The translations under genes and the position numbers were made by a program. A stretch of 64,000 bases of DNA from Ereboglobus sp. PH5-10 (lineage in GTDB: Bacteria > Verrucomicrobiota > Verrucomicrobiia > Opitutales > Opitutaceae), in assembly GCF_029504735.1 (NCBI RefSeq), contig NZ_JAQFIP010000005.1:124001-188000 (forward strand), written 5' to 3'. The notes beneath the pieces are model-generated. The model saw only the letters and a list, made by a program, of their open reading frames with translations, was not told the DNA's origin and ran no database searches. The stretch's first letter is position 1; each line of letters begins with the position of its first letter. Below are positions 46,006-54,838 of this stretch, in pieces.

Positions 46006-47439
46006 TCACGCCGCGCCGCACTCGGGCGCGAGCGGGCCGAGAATGGCCTCAATCACATCGCGCGCGCTGTAGTTGTCGGCGCCTTCCTTGATGTAGCGCA
46101 CGATGTCGGCCAGCGAATCGCCCGCCGTCGCAACCATCGTCTCGACAAGGCCGCCTCGGTTTTGTCCCAGCCCGGCCGAGGCCAGCAGTCCGTTGCACAA
46201 ACACATGCGCTTGCACGTCTCGGCGAGCGCGCCGCCCTTTGCGACATACGCCGCGATGGATTCGGCGGCGCAACGGAAACCGATGCCGCCATCCGGCTTG
46301 CGGTGGGCGGTGCGCAGAAGGCCGATGTCGCACACACGCTCGCGTTGCCCGTAGAGCGCCGCGTCCGAAAGCGTGCCCTCCGCCTCCACGATTTTGAAGG
46401 GGAAGCCGGTGGGCGACGCGTGCGGGTCGGTGAACACGCGCGCGAGTTTTTCCCGCGCAAGGGCGATGATGCGGTTTTTCAACGAGGCGATCATGCCCGA
46501 TTCGTTGCAAAAAGCGAACGGCGTGCCGACCTGAATCCCGGCGGCTCCGGAGGCCGTGGCCGAGGCGAGGCCCTCGGGCGTGGCGAACCCGCCCGCCATC
46601 CAGAACGGAAGCCCGAGGGCGGCGATTTTGTTCAACTCGGGTTCGTCGCGCGGCCCGTAAACGGGCTGGCCGGACGCGTCGAGTTGCAGCAGGCCGCGCG
46701 GCGGCGCGTTGTGTCCGCCCGCGATGGAAGTCTCCACGACAAAACCGTCCACCTTGCCGCTGGATTTTTTTGCGAGCGAAAGCGCGAGCGTCGCCGAGCT
46801 GATGATCGCGAGAAATTTTGGGCGCGCGAGTTTGCGCGCGAAACCGTCCGCGACGCAGGCGGGATCAAACGCGAGCTCCGAGTCGGCCTCGCCCGCGACC
46901 TCATACTTCACCGAGGCGGGCAAGCCGTCTGCAAACCTGTCGAGCACGCCGGGCACATGGCGCGGAATGCCCGCGCCCATGAGCACGTAATCGACACCCG
47001 CCAGCATCGCCCCGTAAAGCGAGGGCAGTTGCGGCATGCGCACCTTGTCGAGGAGATTGATGCCGATGCGGGCCTTGATGTTGCCGGCGCGGGCCAGCGC
47101 GACCTCGGCGTAACTGGACAGGATCGTGAGATCGAAGAGCGCCCTGTTGGGCTTTTCGCCGGCGAGCGGGATATTTTTATACGGCGCGCCCTCCGCCCGG
47201 CCCCCCGGCGAAAACCAACGCTCAAGAACGCGCTGCACCACGTCGGGAAACGGAAACGTTTTGTAAACATTGCGAAGAAGCCCGCCCTCGTCGCCATCCT
47301 GAAGGATGCGGGCGTGGACCGTGTCGATGGCCGTGCCTGAGACAACGCCCAGGTGTCCCATCTCGGCGACAGCGCGGGCGAGCCGCCAATTGGAAATGGC
47401 GACACCCATGCCGCCTTGGATAATTTTGGGGAGTTGCAT
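46006..47439 (-). CDS. Nitronate monooxygenase-like flavoprotein (2-nitropropane dioxygenase family)
   Basis: 477 residues from the ATG at 47439 (MQLPKIIQGGMGVAISNWRL); a GTG at 47457 is an alternative. The TIM-barrel FMN enzyme family is shown by IIQGGMG at the start, GVDYVLMGAGIP, ETSIAGGHNAP (catalytic His region of the family), PFWMAGGFATPEGL and GAAGIQVGTPFAFCNESG (phosphate-binding end). It is ~100 residues longer than typical nitronate monooxygenases; the C-terminal part has several cysteines (CKRMCLCNG) and resembles the PfaD-type long branch. The natural substrate is unclear; family enzymes detoxify nitronates or act as enoyl reductases. Confidence 0.85.
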   Translation of the reverse strand: MQLPKIIQGGMGVAISNWRLARAVAEMGHLGVVSGTAIDTVHARILQDGDEGGLLRNVYKTFPFPDVVQRVLERWFSPGGRAEGAPYKNIPLAGEKPNRALFDLTILSSYAEVALARAGNIKARIGINLLDKVRMPQLPSLYGAMLAGVDYVLMGAGIPRHVPGVLDRFADGLPASVKYEVAGEADSELAFDPACVADGFARKLARPKFLAIISSATLALSLAKKSSGKVDGFVVETSIAGGHNAPPRGLLQLDASGQPVYGPRDEPELNKIAALGLPFWMAGGFATPEGLASATASGAAGIQVGTPFAFCNESGMIASLKNRIIALAREKLARVFTDPHASPTGFPFKIVEAEGTLSDAALYGQRERVCDIGLLRTAHRKPDGGIGFRCAAESIAAYVAKGGALAETCKRMCLCNGLLASAGLGQNRGGLVETMVATAGDSLADIVRYIKEGADNYSARDVIEAILGPLAPECGAA

Positions 47440-47602
47440 GAATGGAGAGAGACGCACGCTGGGCGCGCCGCCTCCATTAAGGAAGAACTAAATGCAAAAT
47501 AAAAAAATCCCGCCCGCCGCCGTTCCCGCGTGCGGCGCTTAAAATATATTTTTGAAATTTTTGTTTTGGACTTTGAACAATAGAAACCCAGTAACAGGCC
47601 GC

Positions 47603-48664
47603 GTGACATCCGCCATCACATCGCTGAAAACAAATCCCGCCGACGCCGGCCAGCCGCTCACGGCGCTCGCGCCGATGCAGGACGTCACCGGCCTCGCCTT
47701 CATGCGCGTCATCGCGCGCTACGGCGCGCCCGACTACTTCGTCACCGAGTTCTTCCGCGTCCACGCGCAATCGCGCCTCGAAAAACACATCCTGCGCTCC
47801 ATCGACGAAAACACCACCGGCCGCCCCGTGTTCGCCCAGCTCATCGGCGAAAACATCCATCACCTCACGCGCGCCGTCGCCGAGCTCCTGCGCCATCCCG
47901 TCGCCGGCATCGACCTCAACCTCGGCTGCCCCGCGCCCAAGGTTTACAAGAAAAACGTGGGCGGCGGGCTTCTGCGCGAACCGGCCAAAATTGCCGAAAT
48001 TCTCGCCGCCCTCCGCGCGCAAATCCCCGGCCTGCTCACGGTGAAAATGCGCATCGGCTTCGAGGACACCCGCCACTACGAACAAATCCTCGACCTGATC
48101 AACGAGCACCGCGTGGACCTGCTCAGCGTGCACGGGCGCACCGTGCGCGAACTTTACCGCGGCGATGTGCACTACGACGAAATCGCGCGCGCCGTCGCCC
48201 GCGTGCGCTGCCCCGTGCTCGCCAACGGCAACATCACCTCCGCCGCAAAAGCCGTCTCCGTGCTCGGCGAAACCCGCGCCGCCGGCGTGATGATCGGCCG
48301 CCACGCCATCCGCAACCCGTGGATTTTTCGCCAATGCCGCGAACGCTTCGCGGGCAAACCCGTCGCGCCGGTCACGCTCGCCGACGTGCGCGACTACATC
48401 CAGCGCCTCTGCGAAGCCACGCAACGCGACGCCACGACCGACGCCCCCATTCCCGAAGCCGCGCATATTGGACGCATGAAAAAATTCCTCAATTTCATCG
48501 GCCCGTCCGTCGATCCCGAAGGCGCGTTCCTGCGCGACATGCGCCGCGCCATGACCGCCGCCGAGCTCTTCGGTGTTTGCGACCGCCACCTCCTCGCCGA
48601 GCCGACGCGCGTCTTTTCCGACGAACCCCACCCCGGCATCATCGCCCGCCCGAATTGCGAGTGA
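47603..48664 (+). CDS. dus: tRNA-dihydrouridine synthase
   Basis: About 353 residues from a GTG at 47603; a TTG at 47552 would add 17 residues, and no ATG is available before residue ~42 of the longer frame. The FMN enzyme reduces uridines in tRNA. LTALAPMQDVTGLAFM is the opening strand. DLNLGCPAPKVYKKNVGGGLL carries the catalytic cysteine, VKMRIGF the flavin-contacting Lys-Arg region and LLSVHGRTV the conserved His. LANGNI and GVMIGRHAIRNPWIF close the barrel. Which tRNA positions it modifies is not predictable. Start choice is uncertain, family is not. Confidence 0.92.
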   Translation: MTSAITSLKTNPADAGQPLTALAPMQDVTGLAFMRVIARYGAPDYFVTEFFRVHAQSRLEKHILRSIDENTTGRPVFAQLIGENIHHLTRAVAELLRHPVAGIDLNLGCPAPKVYKKNVGGGLLREPAKIAEILAALRAQIPGLLTVKMRIGFEDTRHYEQILDLINEHRVDLLSVHGRTVRELYRGDVHYDEIARAVARVRCPVLANGNITSAAKAVSVLGETRAAGVMIGRHAIRNPWIFRQCRERFAGKPVAPVTLADVRDYIQRLCEATQRDATTDAPIPEAAHIGRMKKFLNFIGPSVDPEGAFLRDMRRAMTAAELFGVCDRHLLAEPTRVFSDEPHPGIIARPNCE

Positions 48665-48682
48665 GCGGTTGAAACGGGATGT

Positions 48683-49207
48683 TTAAAACGGCCACGAAAA
48701 CGACCTTTGCCGTCTTGCGCCGTAGCGTTTCGCATCGAACTCCGCCTGCTCGATTCGCACGATGTGCCACGACCACGGAAACGAATCGCCCTGCTTCAAG
48801 CGAAGCACAAACGGCTCGGTTAATCCATTAACCTGCCGCGCGGCGTCGCTCACGTAACCGTGGCCGCTCGCGGTCATTTTCACCCGCACCGAAACCTCCG
48901 CATCCCGCCCGGTGCGCGTGACCGAGACATCGTGCAGCGCGAGTTCGAGTTTTTCAAACGAAGCCATCATGCGCCGCAAATCCACCGACAGCGTTTGCTG
49001 CGTGTATCCCCACGAGTCGGAATAATCGTCGGCCAGGCAGTCCGCGGTCGAGCCCGCGTCGAGCGATTCGATGCTCGCGATGAAGCCCGTCCACGCGCTG
49101 TCGAGACGTTTGTCCGCATCGAGCAGGCCCCTGAACACAAGCCCGCCGACAATCAACAGCAACCCGACGCCCGCCCCGATCAATATGCGCTTGTGTGAGA
49201 CTTTCAT
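48683..49207 (-). CDS. Membrane-anchored protein of unknown function
   Basis: 174 residues from the ATG at 49207 (MKVSHKRILIGAGVGLLLIV); the frame extends to 49339, but the extra part is not protein-like and overlaps the next promoter. One N-terminal membrane helix is followed by a soluble alpha+beta domain (DSAWTGFIASIESLDAGSTA; VSVRVKMTASGHGYV) that resembles small NTF2-like accessory domains in pattern only. No family can be named. It converges on dus, whose stop is 18 bp away. Confidence 0.68.
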   Translation of the reverse strand: MKVSHKRILIGAGVGLLLIVGGLVFRGLLDADKRLDSAWTGFIASIESLDAGSTADCLADDYSDSWGYTQQTLSVDLRRMMASFEKLELALHDVSVTRTGRDAEVSVRVKMTASGHGYVSDAARQVNGLTEPFVLRLKQGDSFPWSWHIVRIEQAEFDAKRYGARRQRSFSWPF

Positions 49208-49337
49208 GATGGCGCCAATCTTGCGCGAATTCCGCGCGAATGGGGAGAACGAAAAACACGCCTCGCGCCACTGGCTCCCCGCGTCCACCGCATAAATAGC
49301 ATTGCCCAACAACCCGCCGAAACACGAAACTTCGGGC

Positions 49338-49838
49338 ATGGCAATTTTTGGCTCCCTAAAAACCGTCCGCGCCCAAACCTCGGGCCGAAACGAAAACTAC
49401 AAGACCGCGTTCGACTACATCGACGACTGCCTCAAGCCCGGCACCGACGCGCACAAACTCATCCACAACCTTGCCGCCGGCGACAGCGACCGCGTGGAAC
49501 TCGGCAACGGCGCCTTCGCACTCCCCCAAGCCTACCTGAGCAAGGCGCCGCGCGAGACCGGTTTTTTCGAATCACACCTCGCCTACGTCGATGTGCAGGC
49601 GATCATTTCCGGGGAGGAAATTGTCGAGGTCACCGATGTCGCCAACCTCAAGGTAAAGGAAGACCGCACTCCCGCGCAGGACGCCATCATTTACGAAATG
49701 CATGACGAAGCATCGCCCGTCCGCCTGCGCGCCGGCGAAGTCGCCGTGCTCGATCCGGTCGACGGCCACATGCCCTGCATCGCCATCAAGGAACCCGCGC
49801 TCATCCGCAAAATCGTGGTCAAAATTCCGGTCGCCTGA
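49338..49838 (+). CDS. YhcH/YjgK/YiaL family protein
   Basis: 166 residues from the ATG at 49338 (MAIFGSLKTVRAQ). The cupin-like family (DUF386) is shown by FESHLAYVDVQAIISGEEIVEV (metal-ligand His plus family strand) and VRLRAGEVAVLDPVDGHMPC (second His). Known relatives are linked to sialic acid or other sugar-acid metabolism in enteric bacteria (YhcH) and to beta-galactosidase beta subunit (EbgC). Here no sialic-acid genes are adjacent. The rlmJ start follows 12 bp later, so the two are probably co-transcribed. Confidence 0.88.
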   Translation: MAIFGSLKTVRAQTSGRNENYKTAFDYIDDCLKPGTDAHKLIHNLAAGDSDRVELGNGAFALPQAYLSKAPRETGFFESHLAYVDVQAIISGEEIVEVTDVANLKVKEDRTPAQDAIIYEMHDEASPVRLRAGEVAVLDPVDGHMPCIAIKEPALIRKIVVKIPVA

Positions 49839-49850
49839 ACCGCATCGAAA

Positions 49851-50756
49851 TTGAATTACAGGCATCATTACCACGCGGGCAATTTTGCCGATGTCATGAA
49901 GCACGCCGTGCTCGTGCAGCTCGTGCGCGGCATGCAGCGAAAGGAAAAGGGATTCCTCTACCTCGACACGCACGCCGGGCGCGGCGCGTATGACCTCGCC
50001 GCCGCCGACCACGGCGACACCCTCGAACGCAAACCCGAACACCCCGACGGCATCGGACGCCTGCTCGGCGAAAAAACCGACGCGCAAAACAACCCGTCCG
50101 GCGACGCCACACAGGAAACCGATCCGCTTCGCGAATACATCCAACTCGTCCGCGCCTTCGACCGCCGCTGTGGAAATCTCGAACCGGACGTCCTTCGTTT
50201 TTATCCCGGCTCGCCCTCGCTCGTTCGCGCCCTGATGCGTCCGCGGGATCGCATGGCGCTCTGCGAAAAACATCCCGACGAGTTTGCATCCCTGCGCGGC
50301 AAATTTCAAAGGGAGCCCCGCGTCTCCGTGCACGAAATCGACGGCTACACGGCCATCCGCGCCATGCTTCCCCCGCCCGAAAAACGCGCGCTCGTCCTGA
50401 TCGACCCTCCTTTTGAAGCGCAGGATGAATACGAGGCAATCACCCGCGCCCTTCGCGAAGGCCTGCGCCGCATGCCCGCTGCGACCTTCGCCGTTTGGTA
50501 TCCGCTCACCGAGCGCGCCCGCGCGGACGATTTTTTGAACCGGCTCGCCATGCTCGGCCCGCCGCCAACCTTTGCCGCCGAGCTCACAATCGCCGGCGAA
50601 ACGTCGTCATTAAAAATGCGCGGTTGCGGCATGGCAGTCATAAACCCGCCGTGGCAAATCGACCAAACACTCGCGCCCATGCTCGACACGCTTTCTCAAA
50701 CCCTCGCCCAATCCCCCGGCGGCAAAGCCACTCTCGACTGGATCGTGCGCGAGTAG
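49851..50756 (+). CDS. rlmJ: 23S rRNA (adenine-2030-N6)-methyltransferase
   Basis: 301 residues starting at a TTG: MNYRHHYHAGNFADVMKH aligns with the conserved N terminus of RlmJ, which fixes the unusual start. The SAM-binding motif FLYLDTHAGRGAYDL and catalytic DPPFE (in place of NPPY) are at the expected positions, and the insert YPGSPSLVRALMRPRDRM is typical. It methylates a single adenine of naked 23S rRNA during ribosome assembly. An extra 10-20 residues after AADHGDTLERKPEH are a local variation. Confidence 0.94.
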   Translation: MNYRHHYHAGNFADVMKHAVLVQLVRGMQRKEKGFLYLDTHAGRGAYDLAAADHGDTLERKPEHPDGIGRLLGEKTDAQNNPSGDATQETDPLREYIQLVRAFDRRCGNLEPDVLRFYPGSPSLVRALMRPRDRMALCEKHPDEFASLRGKFQREPRVSVHEIDGYTAIRAMLPPPEKRALVLIDPPFEAQDEYEAITRALREGLRRMPAATFAVWYPLTERARADDFLNRLAMLGPPPTFAAELTIAGETSSLKMRGCGMAVINPPWQIDQTLAPMLDTLSQTLAQSPGGKATLDWIVRE

Positions 50757-50793
50757 TTTCTCCCGTTTCAAAACGCGCTTCCGAAAAAGATTT

Positions 50794-50830
50794 AACATTG
50801 TCCTGACGCCCTTTCTTGCGACATCACTTG
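50794..50830 (+). promoter_or_regulatory. Conserved 37-bp upstream block, copy 1
   Basis: AACATTGTCCTG, then 12 variable bases, then CTTGCGACATCACTTG-like sequence. 29 of 37 positions match 53869-53905 with no gaps. TTGTCC and ACATCA are 17 bp apart, the spacing of -35 and -10 boxes. It lies 75 bp upstream of the secreted-protein gene at 50905. Confidence 0.5.
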
Positions 50831-50904
50831 GGGCGTGATTTTCGAGTCCCGTCGGACGCCCCTCCCCCACCCTGCCAAATATCAAAAGCCCTGCCACGTT
50901 TTCC

Positions 50905-51777
50905 ATGAGCCTCCACCGCATACGCATTCTCCTTTCGATTCTCCTCATCTGCCTGTGCGCCGACCTCCCCGCGCAAACCAAAACCGTCCAGACCGCCGTG
51001 CTCACATACGACTTTCCCGGCAGATACGAAAGGCAGGCCGCGCAGGGCATGGCCATCCATGACGAGCTCGCCCTCTTGTTTAACAACGGCGGCCGCTGCC
51101 GAATCTACAACTTAAAAACAAAAAAGAAGCTCATCGAGTTCGACCTCGCGTGCGCGGCCGAAACCACCCACGCCAACAGCGCCAGCTTCGGCATTGAGCA
51201 ACCGAAGGGCGCCTATTTTCCGGCGCTCTATGTTTCCGAGTGCTTCGGCGAAGGCAACCGGCGCTGCTTCGTCGAAAGCATCACCCCGCGCGGCTCGCGC
51301 ATCATCCAAACATTGGAAATCAAAACCGGCGGCACCGAGGAGCGCAGCAACAACTGGATGGTCGATCGCGAAAACAAAGTCATCTACTCGATCGCCTCGT
51401 TCAGGAAAGACTCAAAGCTATACGGCCTGCTCACCAAGTGGCCGCTGCCCCCGCTCGGCAAAAAGAAAATCGTCTTCAAAAAATCCGACATCCTCGACCA
51501 GTTCACAGTCCCCTTCCCGAATGTTTACGTCCAGGACACATGCATCCGCAACGGCTACCTCTACCATGCGTTCGGCAATCGCGCCGCCGCCGAAGGATCG
51601 GACGAGCACAAGAGCCGGGAAATCCACATCATCAACCTGAAAACCAAAAAGACCGAAAAGATAATAGACATCAACGACAGCTGCCCGCTCGAGCCGGAGG
51701 GGCTCGATTTTTACGGCAACACCCTGTTTTTATTTTGCAACGGCAACGGCGGCCTCTGGCGAATCCCCGGTGTCTGA
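50905..51777 (+). CDS. Secreted protein of unknown function, propeller-like
   Basis: 290 residues with a signal peptide (IRILLSILLICLCADLPAQ). The mature part consists of repeated beta-strand blocks with a spacing suggestive of a beta-propeller: MAIHDELALLFNNGGRCRIYNL, FPALYVSECFGEGNRRCFVE, WMVDRENKVIYSIASF, VQDTCIRNGYLYHAFG and GLDFYGNTLFLFCNGNGGLW. Cysteine pairs (C66, C84 region; C-terminal C) could form disulfides. No family named. The stop overlaps the extended frame of the next gene, which actually starts 62 bp later. Confidence 0.68.
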   Translation: MSLHRIRILLSILLICLCADLPAQTKTVQTAVLTYDFPGRYERQAAQGMAIHDELALLFNNGGRCRIYNLKTKKKLIEFDLACAAETTHANSASFGIEQPKGAYFPALYVSECFGEGNRRCFVESITPRGSRIIQTLEIKTGGTEERSNNWMVDRENKVIYSIASFRKDSKLYGLLTKWPLPPLGKKKIVFKKSDILDQFTVPFPNVYVQDTCIRNGYLYHAFGNRAAAEGSDEHKSREIHIINLKTKKTEKIIDINDSCPLEPEGLDFYGNTLFLFCNGNGGLWRIPGV

Positions 51778-51838
51778 ACCGCGCGCCTGCTTTTTGCAAA
51801 CGATGCCAAACCCAACTTTAATCCCGCCCATAACATCC

Positions 51839-53815
51839 ATGAAAAAATCGCTCCTCGCCTTCCGCATTCTTCCGGCCCTCGCCCTTCTGGCTTTCATTTT
51901 TTCCACCGCCGTCCAGGCCGGCATCATCGTCAATGCCGATTTCGAAAACGGCGTTCCGCCCGAAATCAAAAGCTTCCAATCCAGCGTCGAGATCGACACC
52001 ACCCGGGCTCGTTCCGGAAACGCCTCCCTGCGCGTCACCAAGAAAGACAAGACGACTTGGGGCACCGCCTTTTTCAACCTCGACGGCCTCATGAACTTCC
52101 CCGACGGCTGCGAGTTCTCACTCTGGGTTTATGGCGAGCGCGGCTCCAAGATTTCCGCCTACATCTCCGCCGCTGATCCCGGAAAATCCGGCCGCTACAC
52201 CGCCGTCAGCGCCATCGGCACAATCAAAAACGGCCAATGGAGCAAACTCAGGGGGAAAATCTACCCCGGCGATCTCGACCGTGGTGAGCGCGACGTGCGC
52301 CTCATCATCCGCACACATGGCACATGCTGGATTGACGACGTCAGGCTCACCTCCGGTTCCAGCACTGCCTCGCCCGCCCAAGCCTGGCCGGAAGTCGAGA
52401 CCGCCATGCACAAGACCGCCAGCCGCCGCGTCACCGCAATCAAGCCCGGCGACGCCATCACGCTCGATGCGCGCAACGCCGCGCTCGTCCCCGACACCGC
52501 CCTCGCCCAAACCACACTCCCCAAGGATACCGCCGTGGCCATTCCCGCTGAGGGCATCCTCGTTTTCGCCATCGACGCCAAGGACGACATTACCCTCGCC
52601 GGCACTCTCCAGCTTGAGCCCGATGCCGACCTGCGCCCCGGTCTCCGCGCAACAGTTCTCGCCAACAACACCGTCATCGCCGCCCCCGCCGTGAAAGCCG
52701 ACGCCCCGTGGCGGGATGTCCGCACCGAGGATCGCCCCGGCGCGCTTCCCGACATCACCGGCCAGCGCCCGTCCCCCGCCGTCACCCTCGCGCCCGTCCA
52801 CCTCCCCAAGGGTCGCCACTATATCACCGTGGCCGGTCCGCACATCCGCCCCGGCGGCACGCTCACCCGTCTCGAACTCACCGCCAAATCCGCCGAAAAA
52901 CCGCTCTACGCCTTCGGCTTTTTCTCCGACACCCACCTCGGCTACGGACGCCCCGTGTGGATGAACACCAAACTCAACACCCGCGCCGCCAGCGCGCTCG
53001 AAACCGCGCTCCGCCAGCTCAAGCAGGAAAAAGCCTCCTTCGCCATCATCGGAGGCGACATGACCGACGGCGGCAGACCCAGCCAGTATGAGGCGCTCGC
53101 CGGCGCCGTCCGTCGCGCAGGGCTCCCCGTTTACGGTTGCCTCGGCAACCACGACACTCTCGTTGACGCCCGCAAGTCCATAGCCGCCACCATCCCCGAG
53201 CTCTTTCCCAAGGGCGCCGAAAACACCGACTACGACTTCACCCGTTCTCCTGTGCGTTTCATCGTCCTCAACGGCTCCAACTGGCTCGGCAAAGGCGGCG
53301 TCATTCAATCCTACCGGGGCAATAAAGACGACCGGATCACTTATCGCGCAAACATCACCGATTGGCTTCGCAACACCCTCGCCAAGGACACCGCCACTCC
53401 CACCATCGTCGTCTCCCACTATCAGTTTTATCTCAAACGCGGCGTCTCCGACACCACCGGCTACAACCTCGGCGACGGCCCGGCGATGGACAAAAAGATC
53501 ATGCCTGTCCTCGACGCCGCGCCCAACGTCGTCGCCACCCTGAACGGCCACCTGCACCACAACACTGTTTCCAACTACCACGGCATCACCACCATTCAAA
53601 ACCCCGCCTTCGCCGAGTGGCCCAACGCCTACCGCGTGTGCCGCGTTTATCCCGACCGCATGGAATGGGAAGTGCGCCAGTTCTCCAATCGCGGGCTCAT
53701 CCGCGAAGGCGTTGTCCACGAAAAAGCCCTCCTCTGGATGCTCTCCACCAGCGAAGGCGACCTCTCCGGCACCGTCAACTTCGCCCGCCGCCAAACGGAG
53801 CGCGACCAGCCGTGA
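51839..53815 (+). CDS. Secreted metallophosphoesterase with N-terminal carbohydrate-binding-like domains
   Basis: 658 residues from the ATG at 51839 (signal peptide LAFRILPALALLAFIFSTAVQAG). Residues ~25-180 read like a galactose-binding/CBM-type beta-sandwich (NADFENGVPPEIKSF, RSGNASLRVTKKD, CWIDDVRLTSG). A second beta-rich region follows to about residue 360. The C-terminal catalytic part has FFSDTHLGYG, GGDMTDGG, GCLGNHDT, VVSHYQFY and NGHLHHNTVS, the complete two-metal set. It probably cleaves phosphoesters on a surface polymer it binds. Not closely similar to the phosphoesterase at 24984. Confidence 0.88.
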   Translation: MKKSLLAFRILPALALLAFIFSTAVQAGIIVNADFENGVPPEIKSFQSSVEIDTTRARSGNASLRVTKKDKTTWGTAFFNLDGLMNFPDGCEFSLWVYGERGSKISAYISAADPGKSGRYTAVSAIGTIKNGQWSKLRGKIYPGDLDRGERDVRLIIRTHGTCWIDDVRLTSGSSTASPAQAWPEVETAMHKTASRRVTAIKPGDAITLDARNAALVPDTALAQTTLPKDTAVAIPAEGILVFAIDAKDDITLAGTLQLEPDADLRPGLRATVLANNTVIAAPAVKADAPWRDVRTEDRPGALPDITGQRPSPAVTLAPVHLPKGRHYITVAGPHIRPGGTLTRLELTAKSAEKPLYAFGFFSDTHLGYGRPVWMNTKLNTRAASALETALRQLKQEKASFAIIGGDMTDGGRPSQYEALAGAVRRAGLPVYGCLGNHDTLVDARKSIAATIPELFPKGAENTDYDFTRSPVRFIVLNGSNWLGKGGVIQSYRGNKDDRITYRANITDWLRNTLAKDTATPTIVVSHYQFYLKRGVSDTTGYNLGDGPAMDKKIMPVLDAAPNVVATLNGHLHHNTVSNYHGITTIQNPAFAEWPNAYRVCRVYPDRMEWEVRQFSNRGLIREGVVHEKALLWMLSTSEGDLSGTVNFARRQTERDQP

Positions 53816-53868
53816 CAGATTAATGCCGGACCGCCGGCGCCGCCATTTTCAGGCCCGACAGTATTTAA

Positions 53869-53905
53869 AACATTGTCCTGCCCTCCCACTTTGCGGCATC
53901 ACTTG
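53869..53905 (+). promoter_or_regulatory. Conserved 37-bp upstream block, copy 2
   Basis: Same block as at 50794-50830 (AACATTGTCCTG ... TTGCGGCATCACTTG). Here the -10-like GCATCA is only ~17 bp before the HAD start codon, which would give a very short leader if the block is a promoter. Confidence 0.5.
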
Positions 53906-53912
53906 ACGCGCA

Positions 53913-54719
53913 ATGCCAAGAAAATTTCGCCTCGCAGCAATCGACATCGACGGGACGCTCATCCACAATCCCTCGCTCATCATCAGCGAAGCCAATCGCA
54001 ACGCCATCGCCCGCATGCAGGACGCAGGCATCGAAATCGCGCTCGCCTCCGGACGCCATCACGCATCGATGCTCCCCTTCGTCGCCCAGCTCTCCGGCCT
54101 CCGCTGGATGGTCTCGTCGCAAGGCTGCGAAGTCTCCGACATCTCCCGTCGCGAAGTGCTCGAAAAAGTCTTCATCCCCGCGTCCGTCGCGCAACAAGCC
54201 ATCACTCTCGGACGCTCCCTTGGTTACGCCATCGCCGTGTATGCCAACGATGGAATCTACCGGCTCGACGCCCCGGAAAAAATCGAGGCCTACGCCGGGC
54301 TCGACGGCGGCAAAATCACTGAAATCACCGACGCCCAAGCCCTCGAAAAACCACTCCTGAAAGTCATGTGGACGGGCGACGAAAACAGCATGACCGGCAT
54401 CGAAACCATACCCGAACTCGCCACGCTCGACGCCACCCACGTGCGCACGCACACCTACCTTTACGAATTCCTCCCCAGCGGCGTCACCAAGGGAACGGGC
54501 GTGGCGCGGCTTGCAGCCCACCTCGGCATCAGCGCCGACGAAACAATCGCCTTCGGCGACGCCGAAAACGACATCCCCCTCTTCCAATGGGCGGGCTTTT
54601 CCGTGGCCATGCCGAGCCGGTGGCCCGCCGCACGCGCCGCCGCCACCATCACCGCCCCCGACGGCCCGCCCGAAACCGCCTTCGCCCGCAGCGTGGAGAA
54701 GGCAGTCGATTTTTCGTGA
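53913..54719 (+). CDS. HAD-superfamily phosphatase (Cof type)
   Basis: 268 residues. Motif I is DIDGTL (nucleophile D), motif II is LASGRHH, and motif III/IV is KGTGVARLAAHLGISADE...AFGDAENDIP with the metal aspartates. The order and the cap inserted between motifs II and III identify a Cof-type IIB hydrolase. These cytoplasmic enzymes dephosphorylate sugar phosphates, nucleotides or flavin precursors; the specific substrate is not predictable. It has its own upstream conserved block and ends 120 bp before the convergent DMT gene. Confidence 0.93.
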   Translation: MPRKFRLAAIDIDGTLIHNPSLIISEANRNAIARMQDAGIEIALASGRHHASMLPFVAQLSGLRWMVSSQGCEVSDISRREVLEKVFIPASVAQQAITLGRSLGYAIAVYANDGIYRLDAPEKIEAYAGLDGGKITEITDAQALEKPLLKVMWTGDENSMTGIETIPELATLDATHVRTHTYLYEFLPSGVTKGTGVARLAAHLGISADETIAFGDAENDIPLFQWAGFSVAMPSRWPAARAAATITAPDGPPETAFARSVEKAVDFS

Positions 54720-54782
54720 CGCCAAATCGAAGCCGCGTCGCGTCGCTCGCCGCCCATTGAACACGCCAAAAAAACCCGCGCC

Positions 54783-54811
54783 AAAAGTGTAGCCGAAAAG
54801 GTTACACTTTT
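54783..54811. terminator. Weak bidirectional terminator candidate
   Basis: AAAAGTGTA (54783-54791) and TACACTTTT (54803-54811) pair perfectly around an 11-nt loop between two convergent genes. The stem is AT-rich and the T-run is short, so strength is doubtful. Confidence 0.45.
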
Positions 54812-54838
54812 CAGAACCGGGCGCGATTGCGGCGTGTG

